DNA of 64,000 bases from Microbacterium terrae (lineage in GTDB: Bacteria; Actinomycetota; Actinomycetes; Actinomycetales; Microbacteriaceae). Location of the stretch: the NCBI RefSeq assembly GCF_017831975.1, contig NZ_JAFDSS010000001.1, positions 3,720,001-3,784,000 on the forward strand, in the 5' to 3' direction. Shown here in pieces: positions 49,501 to 59,053 of the stretch (its first letter is position 1; every line of letters begins with the position of its first letter). The position numbers and the translations under genes were made by a program. The notes beneath the pieces were generated by a model. That model was not told the origin of the DNA. It was given only the letters and a program-made list of their open reading frames with translations, and did no database searches.

Positions 49501-52500
49501 CGGCCGCGGCGCGGTGAACGACACCCTCCGCGGGCCCTACCTGGTCACGGACGGGCAGCTGAACGTCGAGGCGTACGGCGCCGCGGCGGGAACCCGCTTC
49601 AACGGCCTCGAGGTGACCCCGATCCTGCTCGGCCCGACCGGGCTCGAACTGGTCGACCTCGACACCGATCCCGCGGCCCCGGCCGTCACCCTCGGGTGGG
49701 ACGCCGAGCCGGGCCTCACCTGGAAGGTGTACCGCCAGTCGCCGTTCGACGCGAAGCCGGTGCTGGTCGACACGGCCTCCGAGCCGACGTTCGTCGACAC
49801 CACCGCCCGCGTCGGGCTCGACTACGAGTACCACGTGACCGCCGTCGACCAGACCGACCTGGAGTCGGTGCCCTCGGGCACCGTCGAGGTGTCGTTCGTC
49901 GACGCCGACGTCACGGTGCCGAGCGCCCCGCAGGACCTCGGGGTCGAGCGCCTCGAGGCGCGCGAGATCGAGATCTCGTGGGCCACGCCGCTGAACACCC
50001 TGTACCACCTGGTGTTCCGCTCCGAGGTCGAAGGCGAGCGCGGCGAACTCGTCGGCGTCGCCGACGCGAACCGCTACGTCGACACCGACGTGCTCACCAC
50101 GATCCCGTACTTCTACACGGTCGTCGCGGTGAACGCCGGCGGCGCGGGCGCGGCATCCGCTCAACTGGAGACGGATGCTCCGACCGTGCTGCAGCGTCAG
50201 GCCGAGTACCTCGACCGGGCCCCGGCCGCGGTGCAGACCGACGACGGCGTGCTGGTGACCTGGCGACTGCTCGGCACCGATCCTGCTGCGGTGGCGTTCC
50301 ACGTCTACCGCGACGGGGAGCGCATCACCGACGAGCCGATCACCGACTCGACGAACCTGCTCGACGCCGACGGCACCGCCGACTCGACCTACTTCGTCAC
50401 GAAGGTGCTGAACGAGGTCGAGACCACAGAGACCGACGAGTTCGGCGTGCAGACGGCGGCGTACCTGTCGGTGCCCCTCGACAAGCCCGCCGACGCGTAC
50501 ACGAAGGACGGGCAGCCCTACAGCTACTCGGCCAACGACGCATCCGTCGGCGATGTCGACGGCGACGGCCAGTACGAGCTGTTCGTGAAGTGGTACCCCT
50601 CCAACGCGAAGGACAACTCGCAGGCGGGCTACACGGGCAACGTCTACCTCGACGCGTACCGTCTCGACGGCACGCGGCTGTGGCGGGTCGACCTCGGAGT
50701 CAACATCCGTGCCGGTGCGCACTACACGCACCACATGGTCTACGACTTCGACGGCGACGGTTCGGCCGAGCTGATCGCGAAGACCGGTGACGGCACGATC
50801 GACGGCGTCGGCCAGCCGATCGGCAACGCCAGCGCCGACCACCGCAACAGCTCGGGGTACGTGCTCACCGGACCCGAGTACCTCACGGTGTTCGACGGGA
50901 AGACGGGTGCTGCGATCGACACGATCGACTACACGCCGGCCCGCGGCGACGTGGGAGCGTGGGGCGATGCCTACGGCAACCGGGTCGACCGGTTCCTGGC
51001 ATCCGTCGCCTACCTCGACGGCGAGCACCCGAGCGCGGTCTTCAGCCGCGGGTACTACACCCGTGCCGTCGCCGCCGCGTACGACTTCGACGGCGAGAAG
51101 CTGACCGAGCGGTGGGTGATCGACTCGAACGACGAGGGCTCGGAGGGGTTCTACGGGCAGGGCAACCACGCCATGTCGGTGGCCGACGTCGACGGAGACT
51201 CGAAGGACGAGATCGTCTACGGCTCGGCGACGATCGACGACGACGGCACGCTGCTCTACTCGACGGGCCTCGGTCACGGCGACGCGCAGCACGTGTCGGA
51301 CTTCGATCCGTCGCGTCCCGGCCTCGAGGTGTTCTCGGCGCACGAGGACATGGGCTCGTCGGGCAACCGCGGAGCGACGATGCGCGACGCGCGCACCGGC
51401 GAGATCCTGTGGGACATCCCGGCGACCGTCGACACCGGTCGTGCCGCGGCCGGCGACATCGACCCCCGCTACGCCGGCGCCGAAGGGTGGGCGGTCGGAA
51501 ACGACGCCGCCTGGAACTCGCCGGTCGGTCAGCTGAAGTCGGCGACCGGGGAGCTGATCGGCGAGAGCATCCCGGCGGCGAACTTCCTCGCGTGGTTCGA
51601 CGGCGATCCGCTCCGCGAGATCGTCGACCACGAGTTCGATGAGGCCGCCTACTGGGGCTACCCCACCGTGTCGAAGTGGAACTGGGAGACCGGCACCGAG
51701 GAGGTCATCCTGGCCGACGAGGGCGCCCGGTCGAACAACGGCACCAAGGGCACTCCGAACCTGCAGGCCGACCTCTTCGGCGACTGGCGGGAGGAGATCG
51801 CGTGGCGTTCGGCCGATTCGACCGAGCTGCGCATCTACTCGACGACCGATGTCACCGAGTACCGGATCCCGACGCTGATGCACGACACCCAGTACCGGGT
51901 GGCCGTGGCATGGCAGAACACGGGCTACAACCAGCCGCCGCACCCGAGCTTCTTCATCGGGGACGGGATGGATGCCGCTCCGCTGCCGTCGATCGCGGTG
52001 ACGGGTGCCCCGTCGGGGTCGGATGACACGACCGCACCGGTGGTCGCCGGGGTTCCGGACGACGGCACCCTGCTGCCCTCGACCGGCACGTTCACGGTCG
52101 ACGTGGCCGCGACCGACCCGGAGTCGGGGGTGCGCAACCTCGACATCGCGTTCGACGGCGAGCCCGTCGCGCCCGGCGCCGTGATCGACCTCGACGGCCT
52201 GGTCGGCTCGCACACCTTCACGGTGCGCGCGGTCAACCACGCGGGGCTCGTGACCGCGGTCACCTCGACCCTGCTGGTGTTCGACGACGAGGGCGCGACC
52301 GCGAAGCCGGGTCGGGGAAACCTGTCGAGCAACTCGGGATGGGACGACGGGCTGCACGACGGCACGTTCACCATCTCGATGAACCTCTGGTACGGAGTGA
52401 ACGGATCGGTGTTCCGCCTCTACGAGAACGGTGAGCTGATCTCGACGAAGCTGCTCGACGCGAACAGCCCGCAGGCGCAGGTGACCACAGTCGACGTCGC

Positions 52501-52876
52501 CGGCAAGGAGAACGGCACCTACGTCTACACCGGTGAGCTCGTCAACGCGAAGGGCACCACCGCGACCACGTCGGTCACCGTGAAGGTGAAGGATGCCGCG
52601 CCCGCCCAGCCCGTGCTCTCGCACGACAACTGGGACAAGGACGGCGCCTACACGGTCACCGCCAACCTGTGGTGGGGCACCAACGGCACCACCTACCGGC
52701 TGTACGAGAACGGCACGCTGATCGACGAGCAGGCTCTCGTCGCAGCATCGCCGAACGCACAGCAGGCGACGACCGCCGTCACCGGCCGGGCGCCTGGCAC
52801 GTACACGTACGTGGCCGAGTTCTCGAACACCGCCGGTGCGACCAGTTCGAAGGAGCTGAAGGTCACCGTGAAGTAG
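46553..52876 (+). CDS. Secreted multidomain rhamnogalacturonan esterase-lyase (SGNH + PL11)
   Basis: A 2107-residue exported protein. Signal peptide: basic region, hydrophobic core, cleavage after about Ala54 (SAASA). Order: malectin-like domain (62-210), two FN3 domains (211-396), second malectin-like domain (407-546), SGNH acetylesterase (553-770; Ser562 in GDST, Asp745/His748 in DDTHF), FN3 (785-873), third malectin-like domain (878-1024), two FN3-like domains (1026-1210), PL11 lyase beta-propeller (1213-1816, with the calcium-type [18 protein letters not shown] and the AHYTHHMV segment), an Ig-like domain (1823-1913) and two tandem C-terminal modules (1920-2012, 2013-2107; [19 protein letters not shown] type). 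It deacetylates and cleaves the rhamnogalacturonan I backbone outside the cell. There is no LPXTG anchor. The GTG start has a perfect AGGAGG. Confidence 0.93.
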   Translation: MPHPSERPAVARADHAAFAPPPSRGRGARRLAAAATSAVVVGALLAAVPSAASAVEPNAEGAYLFDFGGPASPLAEGHNRVTPTTAYDAGTGYGISLPAGASVIFRDRTGSTTPADPLANDWIGGVNWGFLVDVPNGAYEVTITTGDQLAGTSTTATTVALEGVEAGRVTARQSVTVQSFTTVVEDGQLTVGITGTGIGGLLNGVEITPLVPEAPTGVAITKVAHDAVDLAWDEVADAAGYDLLRADVDGAEVGDFAPLAEDLTETSYTDASVEVGASYAYAVVAVSSYDRASAPSDSVRSGVIPALAAPEAPSDLAVGTVTADAVSLTWSAVSNTDTYLVERAPGGTATFSELGVVETPGYTDSGVDTSQAWTYRVTARNDAGEAAASVDSSAYSAPAPLPDGDTVTFDFGPGAIAEGALPVTSATGFAEEWGYGFSTAPTAATPDVDRGTADALRSDFVAVAGSTFEVDLGAGDYSVTITAGDEHAATTTTVTAEGIAKVLANPQAAGSYLQIPFTIALVDGTLTLQFAGDAASVNAVTITRLPERVAGAITTAYITGDSTVQTYDATAYAPQAGWGQMIDRFFADDIAFANHAIGGRSSKNFITQGRLDEVLRAIRPDDYLFVQFGHNDATQGVDDRYASPEDYKEYLRTYVEGARQRGATPILVTPVSRRSFDAETGQFNVSFPEYVAKMTELAVEEDVLLVDLSASSRAYLNEIGPEASKAVFLHVDPGIFPNRPAGIVDDTHFQEYGAIQMARLIAQDVAQLDDPLAAEVSDIEPPAEVPVAPQNVVAGAISNGGATLQWDASPSADIYKIYRQAVSDPEPTWALVGMVTQTSSIVQGLAEGTGYRYRVVAVNGRGESEPSATVTFTTKQALYKFDFQLSGNPLMAGYTEVTPNMGYTEERGFGFATPLAANAGRDRGAAEGSNDLIRDFVLPGDSSTFSLDVPNGTYSVKTYSGDWIGSTRTSFRVEGKEAGTGNAGRGAVNDTLRGPYLVTDGQLNVEAYGAAAGTRFNGLEVTPILLGPTGLELVDLDTDPAAPAVTLGWDAEPGLTWKVYRQSPFDAKPVLVDTASEPTFVDTTARVGLDYEYHVTAVDQTDLESVPSGTVEVSFVDADVTVPSAPQDLGVERLEAREIEISWATPLNTLYHLVFRSEVEGERGELVGVADANRYVDTDVLTTIPYFYTVVAVNAGGAGAASAQLETDAPTVLQRQAEYLDRAPAAVQTDDGVLVTWRLLGTDPAAVAFHVYRDGERITDEPITDSTNLLDADGTADSTYFVTKVLNEVETTETDEFGVQTAAYLSVPLDKPADAYTKDGQPYSYSANDASVGDVDGDGQYELFVKWYPSNAKDNSQAGYTGNVYLDAYRLDGTRLWRVDLGVNIRAGAHYTHHMVYDFDGDGSAELIAKTGDGTIDGVGQPIGNASADHRNSSGYVLTGPEYLTVFDGKTGAAIDTIDYTPARGDVGAWGDAYGNRVDRFLASVAYLDGEHPSAVFSRGYYTRAVAAAYDFDGEKLTERWVIDSNDEGSEGFYGQGNHAMSVADVDGDSKDEIVYGSATIDDDGTLLYSTGLGHGDAQHVSDFDPSRPGLEVFSAHEDMGSSGNRGATMRDARTGEILWDIPATVDTGRAAAGDIDPRYAGAEGWAVGNDAAWNSPVGQLKSATGELIGESIPAANFLAWFDGDPLREIVDHEFDEAAYWGYPTVSKWNWETGTEEVILADEGARSNNGTKGTPNLQADLFGDWREEIAWRSADSTELRIYSTTDVTEYRIPTLMHDTQYRVAVAWQNTGYNQPPHPSFFIGDGMDAAPLPSIAVTGAPSGSDDTTAPVVAGVPDDGTLLPSTGTFTVDVAATDPESGVRNLDIAFDGEPVAPGAVIDLDGLVGSHTFTVRAVNHAGLVTAVTSTLLVFDDEGATAKPGRGNLSSNSGWDDGLHDGTFTISMNLWYGVNGSVFRLYENGELISTKLLDANSPQAQVTTVDVAGKENGTYVYTGELVNAKGTTATTSVTVKVKDAAPAQPVLSHDNWDKDGAYTVTANLWWGTNGTTYRLYENGTLIDEQALVAASPNAQQATTAVTGRAPGTYTYVAEFSNTAGATSSKELKVTVK

Positions 52877-52895
52877 CGCCGTCGAAGCGCTTTGC

Positions 52896-52935
52896 GCCCT
52901 GCCCGGCACGCGTCCACGCGCGTGCCGGGCAGGGC
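52896..52935 (+). terminator. Strong terminator after the PL11 chimera
   Basis: GCCCTGCCCGGCACGCG and CGCGTGCCGGGCAGGGC form a perfect 17-bp stem with a 6-nt loop, followed by TTCTTCGTTT, 19 bp after the stop. Confidence 0.92.
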
Positions 52936-53010
52936 TTCTTCGTTTCAGAACCCAGGAAATCAAGCACATTCAGGTGATCGTTACCTCGGCGTTACGATCA
53001 ACCATTTGAC

Positions 53011-53022
53011 GAGAGCGCTTCC
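53011..53022. promoter_or_regulatory. Possible LacI-type operator of the second LplB-type importer
   Basis: GAGAGCGCTTCC is a GCGC-centred near-palindrome in the 313-bp gap before the importer, about 170 bp from the first start. The gap otherwise holds the terminator and an AT-rich ATTTTTATCG stretch at 53030-53040 that could be promoter; no gene is seen. Confidence 0.45.
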
Positions 53023-53189
53023 ATGCGCCTATTTTTATCGAAGCGGTTCGACGGACTTCGAAGCACGTTCGACTCCTCGGGCCGCGCCGCCGGCGGACCG
53101 GCGACCAGGTACACGAAGGAGTGGCATGGATCAGCGGCGATGGACAGGGGCCGTGAACGCGGGCGCCCGCGGGGTCTGGGCGTGACGCT

Positions 53190-54191
53190 GTGACGACTCA
53201 GGCGCAGGCGCAGGCGGTGTTCCAGGAGGCCGCGGTCCACAACCTCAAGCGTCGGGGCCGGCGCCGGCGCGGCGAGCGGCTGAAGCCCGCGGGGCGGCGC
53301 ACCTCGTTCCGGATGTTCCTGTGCATCGCGCCGTTCGTCTTCCTGGCGTTCCTGTTCTCGTACCTGCCGCTCTACGGCTGGATCTACTCGCTGTACGACT
53401 TCAAGCCGGCACTCGGACTCGAGGGCAGCGAGTTCGTCGGGCTGCAGTGGTTCCAGATGCTGGTGAGCTCGCCGACGCAGATGGCGCAGATCGGCCAGGT
53501 GCTGCTGAACACCCTGGCGATCAGCTTCCTCGGGCTCGCGACCTCGATCCTGCCGCTCGCCTTCGCGGTGTTCCTCAACGAGATCAAGGCCGGGTGGTTC
53601 CGCAGCTCGGTGCAGACGCTCACAGCACTGCCGAACTTCATCTCGTGGGTGCTCGTCTACATGATCGCGTTCTCGCTGTTCTCGAGCTCCGGCCTCGTCA
53701 ACGACGTGCTGATGGATGCCGGGCTCGTGACCGCACCGGTGAAGTTCCTCGACACCAGTGAGAACGTCTGGCTCACGATGACGCTGTGGTCGATCTGGAA
53801 GGGGCTCGGCTGGGGCGCGATCATCTACCTCGCCGCGATCGCGGGCATCGACCAGTCGCTCTACGAATCGGCCAAGATCGACGGCGCCGGGCGCATGCAG
53901 ACAATGTGGTACGTCACCGTGCCGCAGCTCATGCCCACCTACCTCGTGCTGCTGCTGCTGTCGATCGCGAACATCCTGAACAACGGCATGGAGCAGTACT
54001 ACGTGTTCCAGAACGCGTTCAACCGGGAGTACATCCAGGTGCTCGATCTGTACGTCTACAACATCGGCATGACCGGCAACAGCCTCTCGATGGCGACGGC
54101 GATCGGCATGCTCAAGAGCCTGATCTCGGTGGCGCTGCTGCTGACCGTCAACGCGGTCTCCAAGCGCGTCCGCGGCGAATCGATCGTCTAG
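53190..54191 (+). CDS. ABC importer permease, LplB type
   Basis: A 333-residue permease with an unusually long basic N-tail (about 45 residues, RRGRRRRGERLKPAGRR), then six predicted helices and the EAA loop LYESAKIDGAGRMQTMWYV. The GTG at 53190 is the only start that precedes the tail; a later start is possible because no clear ribosome binding site is seen. It is the first gene of a permease-permease-binding protein operon, the reverse of the order at 32954. Confidence 0.88.
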   Translation: MTTQAQAQAVFQEAAVHNLKRRGRRRRGERLKPAGRRTSFRMFLCIAPFVFLAFLFSYLPLYGWIYSLYDFKPALGLEGSEFVGLQWFQMLVSSPTQMAQIGQVLLNTLAISFLGLATSILPLAFAVFLNEIKAGWFRSSVQTLTALPNFISWVLVYMIAFSLFSSSGLVNDVLMDAGLVTAPVKFLDTSENVWLTMTLWSIWKGLGWGAIIYLAAIAGIDQSLYESAKIDGAGRMQTMWYVTVPQLMPTYLVLLLLSIANILNNGMEQYYVFQNAFNREYIQVLDLYVYNIGMTGNSLSMATAIGMLKSLISVALLLTVNAVSKRVRGESIV

Positions 54192-54199
54192 GAGGATCC

Positions 54200-55159
54200 G
54201 TGGTCACCACGACTGAGACCCGCACGCTGCTGGCACCCAAGCGCCCCGCGCAGCCGGCGCGCTATCGCATGACGGCGGGCGACGCGATGTTCCGCATCCT
54301 GAACTACACCGTGTTCGCGGTCTTCACGGTCATCTGCGCGTACCCGTTCTACTACCTGATCATCAACTCGGTCTCGGCGAACGACCTCTCGGCGCTCGGC
54401 GACGTGCGCCTCTGGCCGATCGGGTTCCACCTCGACAACTACACGCAGGTGTTCCAGCTGCGCGGGCTTCCGCTCGCGACCGCGGTGAGCATCGGGCGCA
54501 CGGTGCTCGGCACGGCGGCGACAGTGCTCGCTTCGGCGTTCCTCGGGTTCATGTTCACCCAGTCGCGCATGTGGGGCAGGCAGTTCTGGTACCGGTTCAT
54601 CATCATCACGATGTACTTCAGCGCGGGCCTCATCCCGGTGTTCATCATCATGAAGAACCTCGGCCTCACCAACAACTTCTGGGTGTACGTGCTGCCGTTC
54701 GTGGTGCAGCCGTTCAACATCATCCTGGTCAAGACCTTCGTCGAATCGATGCCCCGCGAACTGCAGGAGGCGGCGGAGGTCGACGGTGCGAACATCCTCC
54801 AGATCTTCTTCCGCATCTATCTGCCGAACATGACGCCGATCCTCGCGACCATCGCGATCTTCTCCGCGGTCATGCAGTGGAACAGCTTCCAGGACACGCT
54901 GATCTACGTCACCGACCAGAGCCTGTACACGCTGCAGTACCTGCTCTACATGTTCATCAACCAGGCCTCGAGCCTCGCCCAGGCGGCGCAGGACGCCGGC
55001 GGCAACCTCGGACAGATCGCGAGTGCGGCGACGACCCAGACACCGACGTCGATCCGCATGACGGTGTCGGTGCTGGTCGTGCTGCCCATCATCTTCATCT
55101 ATCCCCTGTTCCAGCGCTTCTTCGTGAAGGGCATCATGCTCGGCGCCGTCAAGGGCTGA
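54200..55159 (+). CDS. ABC importer permease, YtcP/LplC type
   Basis: A 319-residue permease with six predicted helices, the EAA loop LQEAAEVDGANILQIFFRI and the family C-terminus GIMLGAVKG. GTG 54200 directly follows GGAGG at 54191-54195. A hydrophilic insertion near residue 255-280 (QAAQDAGGNLGQIASAATTQ) is larger than in the permease at 35510. It partners the LplB-type gene upstream. Confidence 0.92.
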   Translation: MVTTTETRTLLAPKRPAQPARYRMTAGDAMFRILNYTVFAVFTVICAYPFYYLIINSVSANDLSALGDVRLWPIGFHLDNYTQVFQLRGLPLATAVSIGRTVLGTAATVLASAFLGFMFTQSRMWGRQFWYRFIIITMYFSAGLIPVFIIMKNLGLTNNFWVYVLPFVVQPFNIILVKTFVESMPRELQEAAEVDGANILQIFFRIYLPNMTPILATIAIFSAVMQWNSFQDTLIYVTDQSLYTLQYLLYMFINQASSLAQAAQDAGGNLGQIASAATTQTPTSIRMTVSVLVVLPIIFIYPLFQRFFVKGIMLGAVKG

Positions 55160-55188
55160 CGACGCGAGAACCCCGAGAAAGGAAAGCA

Positions 55189-56943
55189 ATGAAGCTGAAG
55201 AGAATGGTGGCCCTCGGGGCCGTCGCTATGCTCGCCGCGGGATCCCTCGCCGCCTGCACCGCCGGCGGCACCGACGAGGAAGTGGTCGAGACCGAGGCGT
55301 TCCCCGAGTCGTGGGACGAGACGATCACGATCGACGTGTTCGACGGCCTGGCGAACTACATGGGCATCCAGCAGGGCTGGTTCGCCAAGATCGTCAAAGA
55401 CAAGTTCAACATGGAGCTGAACGTCATCGCCCCCAACGTCGCCGGCGGCGGCGACACGCTGTACAACACGCGTGTGGCGGCGGGCGACCTCGGCGACCTC
55501 ATCATCACCGACAAGGGCGAGAAGCTCGATGAGCTGATCGACGGCGGGCTCGTGCTCGACGCGTCGCAGTACTACCCCGCGATGCAGAGCGTCGCAACGT
55601 TCGACACCGCCGTGGAGCACCTCAACGAGGGCAAGGAGGGCATCTACGGCTTCCCCGGCTCGGTGTCTTCGAAGCTGCCGACTGAGCCGTCGGAGGGCCT
55701 CGAGCCGACCTTCGGCCCGTACCTGCGCTGGGATCTCTACGGCGAGGCCGGGTACCCCGAGATGGACACCCTCGAGGATCTGCTGCCGGTGCTGAAGGAG
55801 ATGCAGGATCTGCAGCCCACCGCCGACAACGGACAGCCCACCTACGCGTTCTCGCTGTTCAAGGACTGGGACGGCAACATGATGACCGTCGCGAAGCAGC
55901 CCGCATGCTTCTACGGCTACGACGAGATCGGGTTCGTGCTCGCGAAGGCCGACGGCTCGGACTACCAGTCGATCCTCGACCCCGACGGCGCGTACGTGCG
56001 CAACCTGCGCCTCTACTACGAGGCCAATCAGCTGGGCCTCGTCGACCCCGAGTCGACCACTCAGAACTACGACACCCTGTTCTCGAAGATGCAGAACGGG
56101 CAGGTGCTGTTCTCATGGTGGCCGTGGCTCGGCCAGTCGGCCTTCAACACCGAGGAGAACCTGCAGGCGGGCAAGGGCTTCCAGATGGCGCCGCTCGCCG
56201 ACCAGGAGATCTTCTCGTACGGTGCCGAGGCCTACGGCGGCAAGCAGGTGTTCGCCATCGGCTCCGGTGCGGAGGACCCGGAGCGCATCGCGGCGTTCAT
56301 CGACTGGCTGTACTCGCCCGAGGGCGCCTACTCCAACGGCAGCCAGACCGGCGCCGGCGCCGGCCCCGAGGGGCTCACGTGGGAGCTCAGCGACGACGGT
56401 GAGCCCGCGCTCACCGAGACCGGCACCGCGGCATTCCTGCAGGGTGGCGCGACGGTTCCCGAGGAGTGGGGCGGGGGCGAGTACGCCGACGGCGTCTCGG
56501 CCCTCAACATGACGGCCGTGCTGCCCATCGAGATCGACGAGGCGACCGGGTACCCGTACAACTACACCTTCTGGCCCTCCTACCAGGAGTCGATCGCCAA
56601 CCCGCTGACCGAGGACTGGTCGGCGAAGATGGACGGCTCGACGACGACGATGGAGTACCTCACCGCCAACGACCAGCTGCTGGTCGCTCCCGGCGCGAGC
56701 TTCACGGCGCCGGCCGACGCATCCGACATCGAGACCCTGCGCAACCAGGTCAAGGCGATCATCGTGCAGTACTCGTGGCAGATGGTGTTCGCCGAGAACG
56801 ACGCGCAGTTCGACTCGATGCTCGACGAGCTGCAGGAGACGGCGAACGGCCTCGGCTACGAGCAGGTGCTCGACGTCGACATGGCAAACGCCGAGGCGCA
56901 GAACGACGCCCGCGAGCAGGTGACTGCGGACTTCGCCGGCTGA
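55189..56943 (+). CDS. ABC importer substrate-binding lipoprotein (LplA/YtcQ type)
   Basis: A 584-residue lipoprotein, long even for the LplA group. Lipobox SLAACTAGG. Features are TYAFSLFKDWDGNMM and GQVLFSWWPWLGQSAFN, aromatic-rich stretches expected to line an oligosaccharide site. ATG 55189 has AGAAAGGAAAG upstream. Being next to the secreted PL11 chimera, it most likely binds its products; it differs clearly from the protein at 32954, so the two importers may take different fragment lengths or decorations (inference). Confidence 0.9.
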   Translation: MKLKRMVALGAVAMLAAGSLAACTAGGTDEEVVETEAFPESWDETITIDVFDGLANYMGIQQGWFAKIVKDKFNMELNVIAPNVAGGGDTLYNTRVAAGDLGDLIITDKGEKLDELIDGGLVLDASQYYPAMQSVATFDTAVEHLNEGKEGIYGFPGSVSSKLPTEPSEGLEPTFGPYLRWDLYGEAGYPEMDTLEDLLPVLKEMQDLQPTADNGQPTYAFSLFKDWDGNMMTVAKQPACFYGYDEIGFVLAKADGSDYQSILDPDGAYVRNLRLYYEANQLGLVDPESTTQNYDTLFSKMQNGQVLFSWWPWLGQSAFNTEENLQAGKGFQMAPLADQEIFSYGAEAYGGKQVFAIGSGAEDPERIAAFIDWLYSPEGAYSNGSQTGAGAGPEGLTWELSDDGEPALTETGTAAFLQGGATVPEEWGGGEYADGVSALNMTAVLPIEIDEATGYPYNYTFWPSYQESIANPLTEDWSAKMDGSTTTMEYLTANDQLLVAPGASFTAPADASDIETLRNQVKAIIVQYSWQMVFAENDAQFDSMLDELQETANGLGYEQVLDVDMANAEAQNDAREQVTADFAG

Positions 56944-56954
56944 GCGGACGCAAC

Positions 56955-56992
56955 GGACGGGCCCGGGGTCGCACGCGATCCCGGGCCCGTCC
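56955..56992 (+). terminator. Terminator-like hairpin after the importer
   Basis: GGACGGGCCCGGG and CCCGGGCCCGTCC form a perfect 13-bp stem with a 12-nt loop, 11 bp after the binding-protein stop. No T run. Confidence 0.8.
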
Positions 56993-57077
56993 GCGTGCGC
57001 GGCGCGGCTGCGCGTGCGGCCGGTTGCGCGTGCGGCGCGGCTGCGCACTGCGTCTGCGGTTGTGCACTGCCGATGCC

Positions 57078-57128
57078 GTTCCGCCCCCAGATTCCGTGGT
57101 GCGGAGCCACAGGTTCTGGGGGTGGAGC
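57078..57128. repeat. 51-bp dispersed palindromic repeat (copy 7)
   Basis: GTTCCGCCCCCAGA and TTCTGGGGGTGGAGC form the arms, and the inner CCGTGG/CCACAGG pairs as well. Located between convergent genes. The region 56993-57077 before it is low-complexity GCG/TGC-rich sequence without a gene. Confidence 0.9.
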
Positions 57129-57141
57129 GCCATGCCGAGCT

Positions 57142-57192
57142 GCTCCGCCCCCAAGATCTGTGGCGCACGACCGCAGATTGTGGGGGTGGAGC
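57142..57192. repeat. 51-bp dispersed palindromic repeat (copy 8)
   Basis: GCTCCGCCCCCAAGATCTG begins it and CAGATTGTGGGGGTGGAGC ends it. It starts 13 bp after copy 7, so the two form a head-to-tail pair as at 39705/39781. Confidence 0.9.
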
Positions 57193-57253
57193 GTCAGGTG
57201 CGCGCGGGGGCGTGACCGCGGCGGGGGCTGGGGGGCCGCGGCCGCCCGGGAGG

Positions 57254-57856
57254 TCAGGCGGAGCGGCGGGTGAAGATGCTCCGGAAGAGGAACGCCGCGA
57301 CGTAGGCGCCGAACGAGAAGCCGATCGTCGCGACCACGAAGAGGAACGGCGGGAAGACGATGCCGAGACTCACGACCGTGATCGGAAGGAGGAGTATCCC
57401 GAGGGTGCGCACCGGCTCGGCGAACGGCAGCAGCAGTGCGTTCTTCACGGTCTGGCGCATCGTGTTGCGGTAGCGGGCGATGAGCGCACACGCGTGGAGG
57501 AAGACCGCGAAGACGTAGATCGCCGCGAGGAACGCGAGGACGGATGCGGCGCCCGCGAGCGGGCTCGGGTGCGACATCCAGAACACCCCGCTGAAGGCGA
57601 GCACGACGGCCGGCACGAGGAGCGCAGTCGCGGCGAATCCCCGGACGAAGTTCTCGCGCAGCGCGGGGAAGAAGTCGGCGAGCGGGCGGCCGCGCTCGTC
57701 GTCGGAGTAGTGCAGCATCACCTGGAACAGCGCGCTCGTGGCCGACCCGATCGTGACGAGCGGCAGGCACAGCACCAGATACACGACGTTGAGGGCGATG
57801 AAGGCGAGGAACCCGGTCACACCCGAGGCGATGCGTCCCTCTGGATCGGTGCGCAT
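57254..57856 (-). CDS. DUF624-type membrane protein
   Basis: A 200-residue protein with about five membrane segments (VTGFLAFIALNVVYLVLCLPLVT first), the DUF624/YesL pattern with PLVTIGSATSALF near the start. ATG 57856 is used; a GTG at 57865 overlapping the LacI stop (GTGA) is an alternative that adds three residues. It follows the LacI gene on the same strand. Its role is unknown; it is the third such gene beside an importer in this window. Confidence 0.78.
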   Translation of the reverse strand: MRTDPEGRIASGVTGFLAFIALNVVYLVLCLPLVTIGSATSALFQVMLHYSDDERGRPLADFFPALRENFVRGFAATALLVPAVVLAFSGVFWMSHPSPLAGAASVLAFLAAIYVFAVFLHACALIARYRNTMRQTVKNALLLPFAEPVRTLGILLLPITVVSLGIVFPPFLFVVATIGFSFGAYVAAFLFRSIFTRRSA

Positions 57857-57861
57857 CGGCG

Positions 57862-58839
57862 TCACGGCTTCGTCGCGCTCGCCAGGTGAGGGGGCAGCAG
57901 CCGCACGGCCTGACGCGGAGAGCCTGCGAGCATCTCGCACAGCATGTCGGTGGCCGCCGCCCCGATCGCCTCGGCCGGCACCGAGATGCTGTCGGCGAGC
58001 CCGGGCACGGTGGCCGCCACGTCTTCGGGGCACAGGGCGACCGTGTCGAAGCGGTCGCCGCCGTGCACCGCGAGCCGCGCCGCCGCATGGGGGAGCGCTC
58101 CTTCGTTGTGCACGAGGAATCCGGTGGCCGACGGATGCTCCGACACGACCCGGTCGACGGTCTGCGCCGCCTCGGGAGTGCTCGGACAGGGGTGGATGGT
58201 TCCCGACACGTCGTTCGCCTCGCAGGCGGCGAGGAAGCCGCGGGCCAGGCGGTCGGCGTACGAGGTGTGCCGCGCCATGACCTCGGGCGGCGAGCCGATG
58301 AGCGCGAGGTCGCGGTGGCCGAGCGCGACGAGGCGGTCGACGGCGAGCCAGCCCGCGGCTTCGAAGTCGAAGTCGACGCAGGGCAGCGCTCGCCTGCCGG
58401 CGGGGAGGCCGATGAGCACGCTGGGGTGCGGCAGGTCGGTGAGCGTGGCGATGCGGGGATCGTCGCTCTCGACGTCCATCACGAGGAGCGCGTCGACCAT
58501 CGATCCGCGTGCGGCGCGCTGGAGCGCCTTGGCGTCGTCGCTCGCCAGGAGCAGGATGTCGTAGCCCTGGGTGCGCGCCCGGGTGACGACGCCCGTGACG
58601 ACCTGCATGATGACGTGCACGTCGACTCCGGAGCGCAGCGGCGCCTGCAGCCCGATGACGTTCGTCGCCCGCGATGCGAGCGAACGGGCGCCGGCGTGCG
58701 GGCTGAAGCCGAGGGCGTCGATGGCGCTCTCGACCCGATCGCGCGTCTCCTGCGAGATGGTGCGCTTGCCGCTCATCACGTACGAGACGGTGGAGATCGA
58801 GACCCCAGCCTTCTGGGCGACATCCGCGATCGTCACCAT
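57862..58839 (-). CDS. LacI-family transcriptional regulator
   Basis: A 325-residue repressor with the helix-turn-helix and hinge in residues 1-57 (IADVAQKAGVSISTVSYVMS, ALGFSPHAGARSLAS) and the effector domain after it (NVIGLQAPLRS, VDALLVMDVESDD, DRLVALGHRDLALIG). ATG 58839 follows AAGGGGAA. It is divergent from the GH42-GH31-GH3 genes, with the palindrome at 59013 between them, so it most likely controls these genes and itself. The effector is probably a xyloglucan-derived sugar (inference). Confidence 0.92.
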   Translation of the reverse strand: MVTIADVAQKAGVSISTVSYVMSGKRTISQETRDRVESAIDALGFSPHAGARSLASRATNVIGLQAPLRSGVDVHVIMQVVTGVVTRARTQGYDILLLASDDAKALQRAARGSMVDALLVMDVESDDPRIATLTDLPHPSVLIGLPAGRRALPCVDFDFEAAGWLAVDRLVALGHRDLALIGSPPEVMARHTSYADRLARGFLAACEANDVSGTIHPCPSTPEAAQTVDRVVSEHPSATGFLVHNEGALPHAAARLAVHGGDRFDTVALCPEDVAATVPGLADSISVPAEAIGAAATDMLCEMLAGSPRQAVRLLPPHLASATKP

Positions 58840-59012
58840 GTGGTTCCCCTTCCGCCGGTCCCCGTGGTCACGCCGAGCGTGAGCACGCACGTGCCCCGGG
58901 CGTCGCGCGGACCGGTCTCCGCCATTCTCGCGTGCATCGGAGAGTGCCGTCGATCGTGCGCCGCGCGCCGCTGCGTGGACATCGTCACAGGGGTAGTATA
59001 TGGTCTCCGTTG

Positions 59013-59026
59013 TTGAAGCGCTTCGA
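59013..59026. promoter_or_regulatory. LacI-type operator of the GH42-GH31-GH3 operon
   Basis: TTGAAGCGCTTCGA contains the perfect palindrome GAAGCGCTTC, 28 bp before the GH42 ATG. A TAGTATATG stretch at about 58994-59002 may be the -10 region. The 214-bp divergent gap 58840-59053 holds nothing else I recognise. Confidence 0.7.
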
Positions 59027-59053
59027 GGATGTTGCGAGAGAGTTCGGGAATCA

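Noticed and set aside
49019..52969. 1316-residue open frame on the minus strand
   Set aside because: It is antisense to the PL11 chimera; its composition is Arg/Val/Asp/Gly-rich as expected for the shadow of a GC-rich gene, with no domain.
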